Made by a program: the position numbers and the translations under genes. Shown here one piece after another: positions 53,397 through 64,000 of a stretch of 64,000 bases of DNA. The notes beneath the pieces are model-generated. The model had not been told where the DNA came from. It saw only the letters and a list, made by a program, of their open reading frames with translations, and ran no database searches. The stretch's first letter is position 1; each line of letters begins with the position of its first letter. The stretch spans positions 315,383-379,382 of the forward strand of contig MU004187.1 in NCBI GenBank assembly GCA_010093605.1, written 5' to 3'. The stretch comes from Lophium mytilinum. Lineage: Eukaryota; Ascomycota; Dothideomycetes; Mytilinidiales; Mytilinidiaceae.

Positions 53397-55090
53397 CTTC
53401 TATATAATAATATAAGAGAATATAAAGGCGTCTAGATATAGCTAAGAAGCTTCTATAGATAGAGAACCCTATTTTATACCCCTATCTATCTAGTAATTCC
53501 CTTTAATAGCGCGGCATATAGCTAGCTATATTACTTTCTTCTATAATATATTTACCTTCTAATAATATGCCTCCTCCTCTATAGAAAGATCTATATTCTT
53601 ATCTTTAGCCTTTTAAATAACTACTCCCTCTACCTTATTCTAAGCCTTCTAATATATAGTTTAGAATTTATATCTAGGTTTAAATAGTATAAAGGAAATT
53701 ACCTTAATAGTATTCTTCTCTACTTCTAGGTGCTTATAGTAATAGAAAAACTCTATATTCTTTACTATCTAGAATACCTAGCAGGATTCTATAAAAGAGT
53801 TAGAAGGAATAGAAAGAGAGTTATTAGTATTATTAAGTATATATCTATAAGGATAGATATAGAAGGAAACTAGAATAGAAGGTTAATATTTTCTTCTCTT
53901 CTAAATCCCCTTAATTTTAGTATAGAGGATGTATATAGGCCTTACTATTTTCTTAGAAACTAGAGATATATATTCTTCTAAGCTAGAAGTAAAGATCTAA
54001 GAAGAATTAACTAAGTAGAAGAAGATTATCTAGGTTCTAACACTAATATATCTAGTATAGGGAGGGGAATCTAGATAATAAGAACTAGAAGAAGGTAGAG
54101 AAGATAGAGAAGAGCTAGGTATAGAAGAAGGTATAGGGGTAGAAGAAGTAGTAGAAGAAGTATTAGAAGAAGCCCTAAAAGAGAATAGAGAAGAAAAGAA
54201 AAAAGAGAAAACTTTAGAAATAATAATAGAAGATAGATTAAATTAAACTAGAACTAGAGTAGAAACCTTATTCTTAGAATTCTTAAGGTTTTTCTCTTGC
54301 ACTTTTCTTCTTCTAAAGATATTAGGTCTAGTTTTAATTTTAGAAGGGTCTAAAGAAAGAGTAGCTCCCTAAGAAAATAGAGCTTTAGATAATCTAAAAG
54401 TGTTATAAGGTTTATATTATACCTATCTTCTATTACTATAGGCCTAGAGGTAGTTAAGAAGACCCTAGTTATAGTTAGAAGTAGGCTTATAATTAGGTAA
54501 AATATTAAGAGAGAAAGGTAGAGCTAGTACTAGAGGAGTTAATATAGCTATAGTAAAGAAGGCAGGAATAATTAGTATAGCTAGAGAGTTAGCTAGAGAG
54601 TTATCTAGAAGGTTTAGAAGGCTATTAGAGATAGTAGGGCTTAGAGAAGTAGATAAAGTAGGTAATAGTAGCAGAAAATTATCTAAGGTAGGCTAAGAAG
54701 AGAAGTAGAGGAACTCTTAAGAAGTCTATATTAGAGAGCTTAGTAGTACTAATATTTTAGTATACTTTTTATTAAAATTAGTTAAGAATTAAAAGAGTTA
54801 TAATTTTTTAAAAGTTAGAAAAATTTAATTTAGTAGTTTTAGGTACTAAGTTTAGATTCTAGTACAACTTTAAGGATTTAGAGAAGTAGAAATTATTAAG
54901 CAGTAGAAGTTCTAATATACCTAGCGCTTAGTTATTAATAGATAGTATCTTAGCATACTTAGTAAAAATTTTCTTAATAAAAATTTATATGTAGAAAATA
55001 TAATTCTAAGACTAATTTTTAGTAGCTTAGCATAAATTATATAGGGAAGTTAAATATTACTCTAATTAGGCTAAGAATTTAAACGTGCGT
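53397..55090. other. 1.7-kb segment of the Copia element past RNase H
   Basis: Between the RNase H region and the 3' LTR. Most Copia elements have little here. Between about 53.55 and 54.45 kb the plus strand shows purine-rich codon-like periodicity with acidic character, opposite in sense to pol. It is a broken fossil and no product is proposed. Confidence 0.35.
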
Positions 55091-58000
55091 AGCTAGAGTA
55101 TTAACTTTCCCCCTTATCTAGAGAGAAAGTTTATTTAAGTCCTAAAGCTTACCTAAAGAGTAAGAAATAGTTCTTTAGAAGTACTTTTATAAGGCTATTA
55201 GCTACCTATTAGTTAGTTAAAATAAATTTAAGGTCTATAGTATTATTAGCAACTTTTTTCTAAATATAGTAGTATTAGATAGCTATATACTTTAATCTAG
55301 AGTAGAACTATAGGTTCTTTACTAGTATAATAGCTCCTTAGTTATTACTGTAGATAATAGTAGCCGCTAGAACTTCTTCTATAGCTAGTAATTTTTAAAG
55401 AAGAGAGCGTAACTATATAGCTTTCTTAGTAGCTTAGGTTTCTTCTATATATTCTACTTTATATAATAAGAGTATAATAATAGTTTACTATTTAGATAAC
55501 TAGCTAATAACTCTACTTCTAATGCTAAAGACATATCCGGCTATAGAACGGCGCGTTACTTAATTACTAGCCTAGTTAGAGTTAGTATATCTAATAAGCG
55601 GCTAGAGTAGTCCTTTATATATAAGCTTAAGATTAAGAGTCCCCCTTAGGTAATATATAATATATTTTATAGCTTTAATATATATAGCTATAGGGTTTAT
55701 AAGGTGTTAGCTATATATAGATACTAAAAATGCAATATTAGGTTAAGTTCTAAGTATAGCGTATATAAGAGATCTAATTACTTTTATATACTAGAATTAA
55801 TTAGCTTCTATAGTAGTATAGCTATTCTTAGCTAGGTCTATATTACTAGTCTCTATTAGGGTAGCTATAGGCTTTCTATTAGTAAGATTAAATTTTTAAA
55901 GGACTTTTAAGAGGTATCTCCTTTAGCTAAGTACTAAGCTATAATTCTGTTAGTTACATATAATTAATATGCCTAGGTAGTAGCTACATGCGCCTAGGTC
56001 TAATATCTTAAAGCGTTTACTAAGAGCGTCTTTAATAGTTTAAATATTAGACTTAGATAGTTCTATAATAAGTAAGTTATTAATATATACTATAATAAAG
56101 TTATAACCCTTTAAAAACACTCCTAAGTTAGAATCTAGTAGAGAGAAGCCTAGGCCTTTAAGAAAAGTAGTAAGCGTATAGTACTAGATTCTAGGTAATT
56201 ATTTTAGTCTATAGAGAGCTTTCTTAAGGTAGTAGACCTTGCATGTATTATCTTTTATTCTATAGGATTATTTAATATAGATTTCTTCTTTAATATTACT
56301 ATATAGGAAGGCGGTTTTAATATCTATTTATTTAATTTCTAGGTTTAAGGCGGCGGCTATTGCAAAAATTATTTTATAGCTTATAGGTTTAACTATAGAG
56401 GTAAAAGTTTTATTATAATCTATACCTTCTTCTTACTTAAAGCTATAAATAACCTATTAAGCTTTATATTAGATAACTTCGCTGTTAGGTCTATATTTAA
56501 GTTTATATACCTATTTACCGCGGAGTATTTATTAATATAGTGGAGCGTTAACTAAGGTCTAGGTACTATTAGTAATAAGGGAGCCGGTTTTCTCTTCTAT
56601 TACCTTTTTCTATTTAAGCTATATTAAGTCTAATTACGCTTATACTATTATTTTTAGCTTAAAAGGTTCTTCTATAGCTATACTAATAAGTATAAATAGC
56701 CTATATAGGTTTTATAATACATCTTCTTTCTATAAACCTTTATTTTTATAGTTTAAGACGCGTAGTACCGGGTAGTTTAAAAGAACTTTAGCTAGTAGTT
56801 TATAGAGGATATCTAAGGTAAAGATTCTAGGTAGTTCTATTATAGATTTAACTAGGTTTCCGGGCCTATAATAGTCTAGCTTGCATCTAATTATAGAATT
56901 TAGCTATAGAGGTAGCTACCTAGGTACTTACCTAGGTAGTTACTGCAGTGGCTGCTATAGTAGTGCGGCCGGCCTTAATTATAGAGGTGCCTGCCTTAGT
57001 AGTAGTTATAGAGGTAGTTGCATAGGTGCTTATTTTCTAGGCTAAGGTAAAGGTCTTACTTCTAGGCTTAGTAGTTAGCTATAGTTAGGTTAAATAGTTA
57101 ATTTAGAGCCTTAATAATTAGAGTTATTTATATTATCTTAGTTAACTAATATATTATAGAGGGAATCTAGTAAGCGTACTTTAGCTAGTAATAGGTTTTA
57201 GCGCGTAGGTTATCTTTTTACTTTAGGAGGTATAATAGTAAGTATTATATCTTCTTTTATTAGTTTAGTAGAAGGTTTAAGTTCCTCTATATTACTTATT
57301 AGTAATTAAGCGCGTTTTTATTATTTAGATGGTGGAGGAACTACGCAAGATTCCCCTTCTTCTTCTATTATCTAATTGTCTAGAAAGGTAATATATAGTA
57401 GATATTCTATAAAGATAATATCTTTTACTATAATAATGCGGTTATTTTAGTTTAGTAGGCGGTAGTTTTATTCTCTAGAATATTCTACTAAAATACAGTC
57501 CTCTAAGCGGGAAAAATCTAATTTCTTTTACTTAGCTTCTACTTTAAGAATGTAGCATCTACTGCCTATTACTTGCAACTAATTAAGATAAGAAATGTTG
57601 CCTATCTATGCTTTATATAGAGTAGTAGGTATTACTAAGCTAGGGCTTTAATTTCTAATTGTAACGGCGGCTTATAATACCTTAGGCTAGTATATTTTTA
57701 AAAGGCTAGATTATATAAGTATAGGGTTTATTTTACTAAGAAGTATATAGTTAATTACTTTAGCTACGCCGTTTAACTAATGCTAGTCTTATCTAGTTAT
57801 TTTAAGGAGGATACCTCTATCTTTATAGAAGTTCTAAACTAATCTAGATGTATTTTCTCTAGCCTAATCTATTTATATCTAATAGATCTATTATTTATAG
57901 ATTTTATATATATTAGCTAGAAGCTTTAAATAGAAGAAGAATTTACTTCTTATTTTTAGCGGCTATACCTAGAGTATCTAGATTTTATTATAGATAAAGG

Positions 58001-60672
58001 TAACCTAATACCTACATCTATTATATACTATTTTAAAGGGTCTAGATATATCTATATAGATAAATTTAAGGGGGAATTTACCTTATTTATTATACTAATT
58101 ATAAGGTCCTGCTTTTATTCTTTCTTAGATATATAGTTTGCATAAGCATCCTTTTAGCACTAGTTTTATTCTAGTTAATATTATTTTTAGCTTCTAGATT
58201 ACTTAATTGCCTAGGTAGCCTAGCCGTTTATACTAGATTTAATTATTTTAATTACTAATTTAGTATACGGCTATACTAATCTATATTAGCTATTAAAGGT
58301 TTAGAATATAGACTCTATTATATTTAGATGCTAGAAAAGTATTATCTCCTTAGGTAATATTAGCCCCGTTAAAATTAAAAGAGACACTAGTTCTAATTTA
58401 AAGGAGCTAAGAGATAGAAACTAGGTTATATTCTAGTATAGAAATATAGAGAGCATCTTTAAAAAGTAGTATAGTCTTCTTTCTATTACTATAGTACTTA
58501 AGCCTAATAGTTCTAATAGATTTAGGTTAGAGGTAAGATCCTCTAATGCCTCTAAGGCCCGGTTCTAAATAGCTGCGTAGCGTAGATAGTATAAAGGCGT
58601 TATAGAAACTAGAGTAGTGCGTTAAGTAGCCTATATCTAGTAGCTAGATATCTTAGAGGCTAGTAGTAGATTCTTTTACTATAGTTATAATATATAAGAT
58701 CCCTTCCGGGAATTAAAAGGCTAGGGTAGCGGTGTAAGTAGTTTTAGTATTATTCTTAGCCTTCTTATTACTAGAAGATTTAGTTTTATCTTCTTTCTAT
58801 TATTATTTCTAGGTTTTAAACGCGAGGCGTTGTTCTAGATATAGCTTAAAATAGTTTTCTGCGGTATAATATATTTTACTATAGTAGAAGCATTTCTTAA
58901 AGTTATTTTCTTTATATTTCTTAGGTGCCCCGGCACTCTTTAAGTAGGATTTGGCGGCTACTATAGCTATATTATCGCCCTTGCGGTTCTTTTAAAGTTT
59001 CTCTTTATAGATAGCAGCTTAGATAGTAGTTCTAAAAGTAACTAGTTCTTCTAGAATAACGCTATCTTTATCTTAGAGTAGAATAAGTATTTATTTTTAG
59101 CTAAACGCTATTTTAAACACGCGCTAGCTAGGTCTAAGTCCCTTAAGGAATTATATTAAGAGATAGACCTTATCTTACGTAAAGTGTGGGTCTAATATAT
59201 ATATTTTAGTAAATACTTTTTATAGTTTCTCTATATAGTTTTTAATTTCTTTATAGTTAGTAAAAGTAAAAGTAGTAAACTTCTTTCTAAGTAATATAAA
59301 TTCCGCGCTTCTAGTAGAGCGGAAGCGGCGGTTAAGTATTACTAGAATATTATAGGTAGTATTAACTCTAGTAATTTTATTTTATATATTAGTTCTATAT
59401 TAATTTTAAATAGAAGAGTATACTCTTTCTTATTTATCTTTCTATGTATCTAGTAAGGGTTAGAGGGTAATTATTACTTATTCTAGATTATCTTTAAAGA
59501 GTCGCGACTTATTTATATATACTATTTACTATACTACTATTAGATTTATACCTAGTTCTACTAGAGGGTTTACTCTTATTACTAACGTTAGTCTATACTA
59601 GTAGCAGTGTAGTAGAGACCCGTAACTATTTATTATAATCTAGTTATAGATTTCCCTTTCCTATATATTCTATCTATTAGAAGACTCTAGCTTCTTAATT
59701 CTATTTACTCTGGCCGCAGCTATTATACTATCTTTAGTAGATATAGTAGAGAGATAGAGAAAGTATATAGCTTATAGTAGAGTTAAAAGAAATTTAAAGA
59801 ATAGATATAGGTAGGTTAGAAACTAGCAACTAGTTTAATAGAGGTAATAGCGGTAGAGGAGAAGATATAGGCGTATTAATAGCTAATCTAGTAGATAAAG
59901 GGATTTTAATAGAAAGCCCCTAAATATCTATACTACTAGCGGTAGAGAGAGAGTTAGTAGTTATATAGCCTTTAGAGATAACTTTATCTAGTTTCTTTTT
60001 ATAGATGTAGTTAGTATTATTAATATTATCTTCTAGAAAAAGAGTATTATAATTATTAAAGACTTTAGATAGTCTAGAAAATTAAGTTTAATTAAGTATT
60101 TAATAGATATAAGTACAAGCGGGTTTAAAAGAACGCTTGCGTAGATTATATCTTATCTAAGAAGTAGATAACTTAAGAGTAGATTACTAAAGAGTTAATA
60201 TCTTTATATTAAGGGAGAAAGGTTACCTTTTTAATGCTTTATCGCTAAGTAAGCGGCTAGCAATATAAGTAGAAAGTTAAGAGCAGCTTATATACTAATT
60301 TAGAATTAATATTATAAAAGTAGGTATAGTCTTATCTAGAGTTACTAGTTTTTACTAGTATTAATAGTAAAACTACCCCTTAGCCTAATTTTTAATTTTA
60401 AAATAAGGTGGCTGGGGGGTAGTTAGGTTCTAACTACCTTTTTTTTCCTAGCTTATATTTTAGTAAAGGGCTAAGAAGACCGGATAGAACTTATTAGAAA
60501 GTAAATATTAAGAAGGTTAGCTTAGCTTAGAGCTAACCCAGCCTTCTTAATTGTTTTCATCCGGAATGGGGCTGCGCAGCGGAGACAAATATTATTTATC
60601 GTTTTTAGCCCCTAATAAGGTTTCAGTAATTACGGGTTTTTAGCATTGGATGATACTTAGCTTATTGCAAAC

Positions 60673-60686
60673 CCGGGCTTATAACC
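60673..60686 (-). other. Primer-binding site next to the 5' LTR (right)
   Basis: Read on the minus strand, GGTTATAAGCCCGG follows the LTR directly. It resembles the complement of the anticodon arm of initiator tRNA-Met, the half-tRNA primer known from Copia elements. Confidence 0.6.
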
Positions 60687-60882
60687 TGTTAAAAGGAATA
60701 CTAAGTTGATTAATTGTTCTAGGTAGAGGGGGAATGGGGCTATCTATATATCTAACCCGAGCCTAATTTCTCTTATGTTGGAACACTAGTTAGCCTAAGC
60801 TAACTACTTCCAACATATCTGACCCGAGCCTAATTTCTCTTATGTTGGAACACTAGTTAGCCTAAGCTAACTACTTCCAACA
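60687..60882 (-). repeat. Right LTR (5' LTR in element sense), 196 bp
   Basis: Begins TGTTAAAAGG and ends CTTCCAACA (TG...CA). Its last 134 bp are a tandem pair of 67-bp units (60749-60815 and 60816-60882), each with a hairpin formed by TGTTGGAA/TTCCAACA and the inner GTTAGC/GCTAAC. Base composition is less altered than the left LTR. Confidence 0.9.
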
Positions 60883-60991
60883 GACTTCTCTTATAAAGCT
60901 TCTAAAATAAGGAAACTTACTTTCAGCCTACCGTATCCGCTTCAACATCATCACTTCATTCATTCATCGTGATACCTAGTTCTGCCACCAT
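60883..60991. repeat. Right target duplication GACTT and GUS1 3' flank
   Basis: GACTT at 60883-60887 is the right target-site copy. The remaining bases to the GUS1 stop codon are the expected 3' untranslated region, only 109 bp in all. Confidence 0.75.
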
Positions 60992-62964
60992 CTATTTCGC
61001 CTTCTCCTGCTTACCCGTTGGGATCTGGAAGCACACAGCTGGCTCGCCATGTTTGAAAGCCTTGTCGACTCTGAAGTATCCCTTCCGATCGAATTGAATT
61101 ATGTCGTCCTCCTTCAGCTCAGCCACATTGCAGTCAGCCAGCGTCTGCGAGCGGAACTCGGTTTTCGGCGATAAGAAGTCCTCCAACTGATCACCCTCCT
61201 CAAGTTTGTCCTTCGTGATGAGGTAGTCGAAGTCGACGAGGTCGACCGGGATAAGCTCCTGATCGGTCGAGAGCCACGTGATCTTCTTGCTAGTCTTCTT
61301 GACATCACCTTGGAGATGTAGCTCAAGCTCGACGCCGGTGACGGTTTTCAGACCCGCAGGCGAGGCGAGCGGGTTGATAGAATGCGACACACTGCGCACA
61401 ATGGCGTTGCCCCAAGCCATAAGGGTGATCTCCTCGTCTTGGGCGAAGGAGGCGGCGTCAGCCTGCTCGATAATGATGGACTGACTGTAGACGACCTTCT
61501 TGGTCCCCACGTCTTTGTTCTTGGCGTGCTTGTCTTTCTCCTCGGTATATGGGGCGTCGCGCGCGCCGATGACTTTAACGGGGACTTTGCCCTCGGTGGA
61601 GATGGCGGTGAACCGGGGCGCGACTGGGTCGATGTACTTCTTGTTAGTAGCCCAGAAGGTCGTCCAATCGAGGTTTACGATGTTCTTGGAAGGACCCTGC
61701 TTGAGGATGAACTCTTGCAGGGCAGGAATCGTCATGCCACGGCGGCGAACACCACGGACAGTAGGCATGCGCGGGTCGTCCCAGCCCCAAACCACGCCAG
61801 TGTCTACAATACGGGTGAGCTTGCGCTTTGAGAGCAGGGTTCGGCGGAAGTTCATGCGGGCAAAGTCCCAGTTGTAGACGTTGCGAAGCTTGAGAGCTTT
61901 CAGGAACCATTGGTATTGAGCATCGCGGTCCTTGTACTCGGTGGTGCGGAGAGCGTGTGTCACTCCCTCAAGGGCATCGATGAGAGGGCAGCAGAAATCA
62001 TAGGTCGGGTAGATCTTCCACTTGTCCCCTGTCCGGTGATGAACCTCAGGGCTGCAGCGATAGATCACCGGATCGCGCATGGCCTTATTTGGGTTGTCGA
62101 CTGAGATCTTAGCCCGAATACACCAACGGATGCCCTCAGCCGTGCCCTTCTTCATCTCCTCGAACCTAGCCAGATTGTCCTCGACGGTGGCATCCCGTCG
62201 CTCGCTGGCAATACCGTTCATGCGCTCGTCCCGCATCTTCTCCTGCAGCGTGTCGTCCGCGTAGGCGTTGCCGTCCTTGATAATCTGCACACAGTATTCG
62301 TATAGCTCTTGGAAGTAGTCACTCGTGTGAGATGTCTTGTCTGCCTTGATGCCCATAAGAGCCAGATCCTCCACAATTGCATCCTGGAACTCTTGTTTCT
62401 CTTTGATAGGGTTGGTGTCGTCGAAGCGGAGGAGGAGGATTCCCTTATACTTTTTGTGCGCGAAGAAGTCATTGAGAAGGGCGGCCTTCGCGTGCCCGAT
62501 GTGGAGATAGCCTCTGAGATGGTTGTTAGCACACAGCATGGGATTGGGTCTGTCTAGGTAACGTACGAAGGCTCAGGCGGGAATCGCGTGATGACGGTAC
62601 CCTCGACCTCCTGGAGCCCAATGTCGAAGCTCCCACCCTCATCTTTGGCCTTCTCTTCTGCTGTCTTGGCTCCTTTCGCGGGGCGTATAGGCAGTGTCGC
62701 AGTCTCGGGGGATGTCTCCTCGATGTACTTGAACCATCTGGAGAGATTGGCCATGAGGCCCTGCTTGATGTAGGCATGAGCCACACGGTTCTCTCTTAGT
62801 GTTCTCCAGACGGTAGTATCGGCATCGGTCAGGCTATATCCCACAATGTAACTTCGAAGGGTCAAGTGTGCGTCGAGTTCAGCGAGAGCAGGCTCAATGG
62901 CTTTCAGATTGAGGGCCTTGAGATCATCCGCGCGCGTCTGCCACTCCTTGATTTGGGCGTCCAT
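60992..62964 (-). CDS. GUS1: Cytoplasmic glutamyl-tRNA synthetase
   Basis: Exons 62964-62567 and 62513-60992, 639 residues. It charges tRNA-Glu; in yeast it binds Arc1 with MetRS. N-terminal GST-like part (MDAQIKEWQTRADDLKALNL... LMANLSRWFKYIEE) then class I core: [20 protein letters not shown] carries the HIGH motif (137-140), with the 53-nt intron splitting the Ser before Gly. LLRFDDTNPIKEKQEF, IYPTYDFCCPLIDALEGVTHALRTTEY, and LLSKRKLTRIV (KMSKS equivalent) follow, then the beta-barrel anticodon domain. The archaeal/eukaryotic GluRS type, not GlnRS, is my preferred reading because of the GST-like N-domain and RTTEYKDRDAQYQWF. Confidence 0.92.
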
Positions 62965-63345
62965 GGTGAGAAAGAGTTGTGATGGTGTGATGAGACTTCC
63001 GGCCGGGAACCGCAGGGCCAAGCGGTATTTATACCACGATGGTAGCCTATGAGTTAATGGCAGATTGTGGTGAGAGTGAACGGGTGACTGAAAGTTTAGA
63101 GAGGCAAAACAGAGAATACCCCACCACCCCACTAGGTACTTTCGTATACCTAAAACACTCTTGCGACTCTCAGCCCACCACGACACTTGCTTAGAGTTAC
63201 GAACGCGACGAGACCAATTGCACTTTCACGCTACGATTGTTGCACGGTTTGAAACCGCTCGAAAGCAACCTTAAAGGTACAGGCACCGCAGGTCTTCTGC
63301 TTCATTTATAGTCTGACCTCTCAAGACACAAAACTTTCCCCCATC
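62965..63345. promoter_or_regulatory. Shared promoter of GUS1 and DPS1
   Basis: 381 bp between the divergent starts of two tRNA synthetases. Two sequences near the Gcn4/CPC1 consensus TGACTCA are seen: TGAGTTA near 63051-63057 and TGACTGA near 63086-63092, each with one mismatch. Amino-acid control is an inference. Confidence 0.5.
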
Positions 63346-64000
63346 ATGGCCGACGCAGGACCCGCAGAGCCGTCGAAGAACGCGCTGAAGAAGGCAGCCA
63401 AGGACAAAGAGAAGGCCGAGAAGAAAGCCGCCGCGAAAGCTCGAGAACTGGCCGAGCGACAGAAGAAAGAGACCGACGATGCCAACGACGTCTCCGTTGA
63501 CTCATATGGCGAACTTCCGCTATGCGGATCCACCGACTTCAAGCCTACCAACATACCCCGGGAATCGCTAGCCAGCATCGCCGAGCACGAAGACAAGACT
63601 ATTGTGTTCCGCAGCTGGGTCGTGAACGCCCGTGTCCAGTCTGCAAAGCTGGCCTTCTTGAACCTGAGACAGGGGCTCCATACCGTTCAGGCTGTGGTGG
63701 CCGCGAGCGAGACGCTGAGCAAGCAGATGGTCAAGTTCTGCGGCAACATCTCCACCGAGTCAACGATTGTGGTGCATGGCTTGGTCAAAAAGACGAAGGA
63801 GCCGATCAATAGCGCAACCATCAAGGACTACGAAATCCATATCCAGAAGCTATTCATCGAAGCCAAGGCCGAGGTGCCGCTACCTCTGCAGGTCGAGGAT
63901 GCTGAACGCCCAATTCCAAGCGAAGGACTAGGAGATGAGGATGAAAAGGCTACTGAAGGAGGCGAGAAACCTATCGTGGGGCTAAATACAAGACTGAACA
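63346..64000 (+). CDS. DPS1: Cytoplasmic aspartyl-tRNA synthetase, 5' part
   Basis: The frame opens at ATG 63346 and runs past the window end without stop; 218 codons are seen. N-terminal Lys/Ala-rich extension (KNALKKAAKDKEKAEKKAAAK) typical of fungal AspRS and used for tRNA binding; then GELPLCGSTDFKPT and the OB-fold anticodon-binding domain: IVFRSWVVNARVQSAKLAFLNLRQGLHTVQAVV, KFCGNISTESTIVVHGLVKK, INSATIKDYEIHIQKLFIEAKAEVPLPLQVEDA. The class II core lies beyond the window. Identification by the AspRS-specific LPLQVEDA and RQ-type OB fold; AsnRS is less likely. Confidence 0.92.
   Translation, partial: MADAGPAEPSKNALKKAAKDKEKAEKKAAAKARELAERQKKETDDANDVSVDSYGELPLCGSTDFKPTNIPRESLASIAEHEDKTIVFRSWVVNARVQSAKLAFLNLRQGLHTVQAVVAASETLSKQMVKFCGNISTESTIVVHGLVKKTKEPINSATIKDYEIHIQKLFIEAKAEVPLPLQVEDAERPIPSEGLGDEDEKATEGGEKPIVGLNTRLN

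Larger units (their letters stand above)
53201..60882 (-). mobile_element. Ty1/Copia LTR retrotransposon, broken, RIP-mutated
   Basis: 7,682 bp flanked by two 196-bp LTRs and GACTT target repeats. Element sense is the minus strand: a primer-binding site lies next to the right LTR, a gag CCHC-type zinc-knuckle likeness near 58.86-58.90 kb, a reverse-transcriptase core near 56.07-56.10 kb and an RNase H motif near 55.56-55.61 kb. Order gag-(integrase)-RT-RNase H fits Copia, with integrase position inferred. The inner part is very AT-rich with TpA excess, as RIP leaves, and carries a great many breaks, so it is a fossil. Complete in structure, so inserted once as a whole; age cannot be read from LTR divergence because RIP inflates it. 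Confidence 0.92.

Overview
The window looks like nuclear DNA of a filamentous ascomycete (Pezizomycotina, most probably Dothideomycetes; the class is an inference). The evidence is: many GT-AG introns, nearly all 46-130 nt, with TACTAAC-like branch sites; close spacing of genes on both strands; a HET-domain gene, a Zn2Cys6 regulator, a GMC oxidoreductase; and one AT-rich LTR retrotransposon carrying the C-to-T/G-to-A pattern of repeat-induced point mutation (RIP). Exon joins below were made by hand; for every multi-exon housekeeping gene the summed exon length is a multiple of three and the protein reads through known family motifs.

Layout. 0-7.5 kb: 3' end of an unknown gene, NMD3, a NOP15-like RRM protein, RCL1 and dephospho-CoA kinase. 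7.8-15.6 kb: a large membrane protein, ADE2, a small unknown protein and a HET-domain protein. 16-23.7 kb: SEC62, TSR2, RPS6, eIF3i (TIF34) and KRI1. 24-30 kb: a frameshifted secreted-protein gene, a dienelactone hydrolase preceded by a 22-bp-period TCCGA array, an isoprenylcysteine methyltransferase-like protein and VMA12. 30.6-34.6 kb: a SURF6/RRP14 protein, eIF1A and an RNA polymerase III RPC37-like subunit. 35-40.2 kb: accessory DNA with a frameshifted GMC oxidoreductase and four tandem genes for small proteins that share a six-cysteine framework and all begin Met-Cys. 40.2-45.6 kb: RIX7, VPS20, a PITH protein and LSM8. 46-52.3 kb: a damaged F-box-like gene, a Zn2Cys6 regulator and a sugar transporter. 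53.2-60.9 kb: a broken Ty1/Copia element on the minus strand with both 196-bp LTRs and a 5-bp target duplication. 61-64 kb: glutamyl-tRNA synthetase and, divergently, aspartyl-tRNA synthetase, which runs off the window.

Function. At least thirteen genes serve ribosome assembly, transcription by Pol III or translation (NMD3, NOP15, RCL1, TSR2, RPS6, TIF34, KRI1, SURF6, TIF11, RPC37, RIX7, GUS1, DPS1), and several sit head to head over 200-400 bp (NOP15/RCL1, TIF34/KRI1, TIF11/RPC37, GUS1/DPS1). Accessory genes lie between these conserved blocks, and every apparent frameshift or nonsense change in a host gene falls in an accessory gene. The most original features are the Met-Cys six-cysteine gene cluster (37.7-40.2 kb) and the TCCGA array at 25.7 kb. 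I saw no tRNA, rRNA or CRISPR array.
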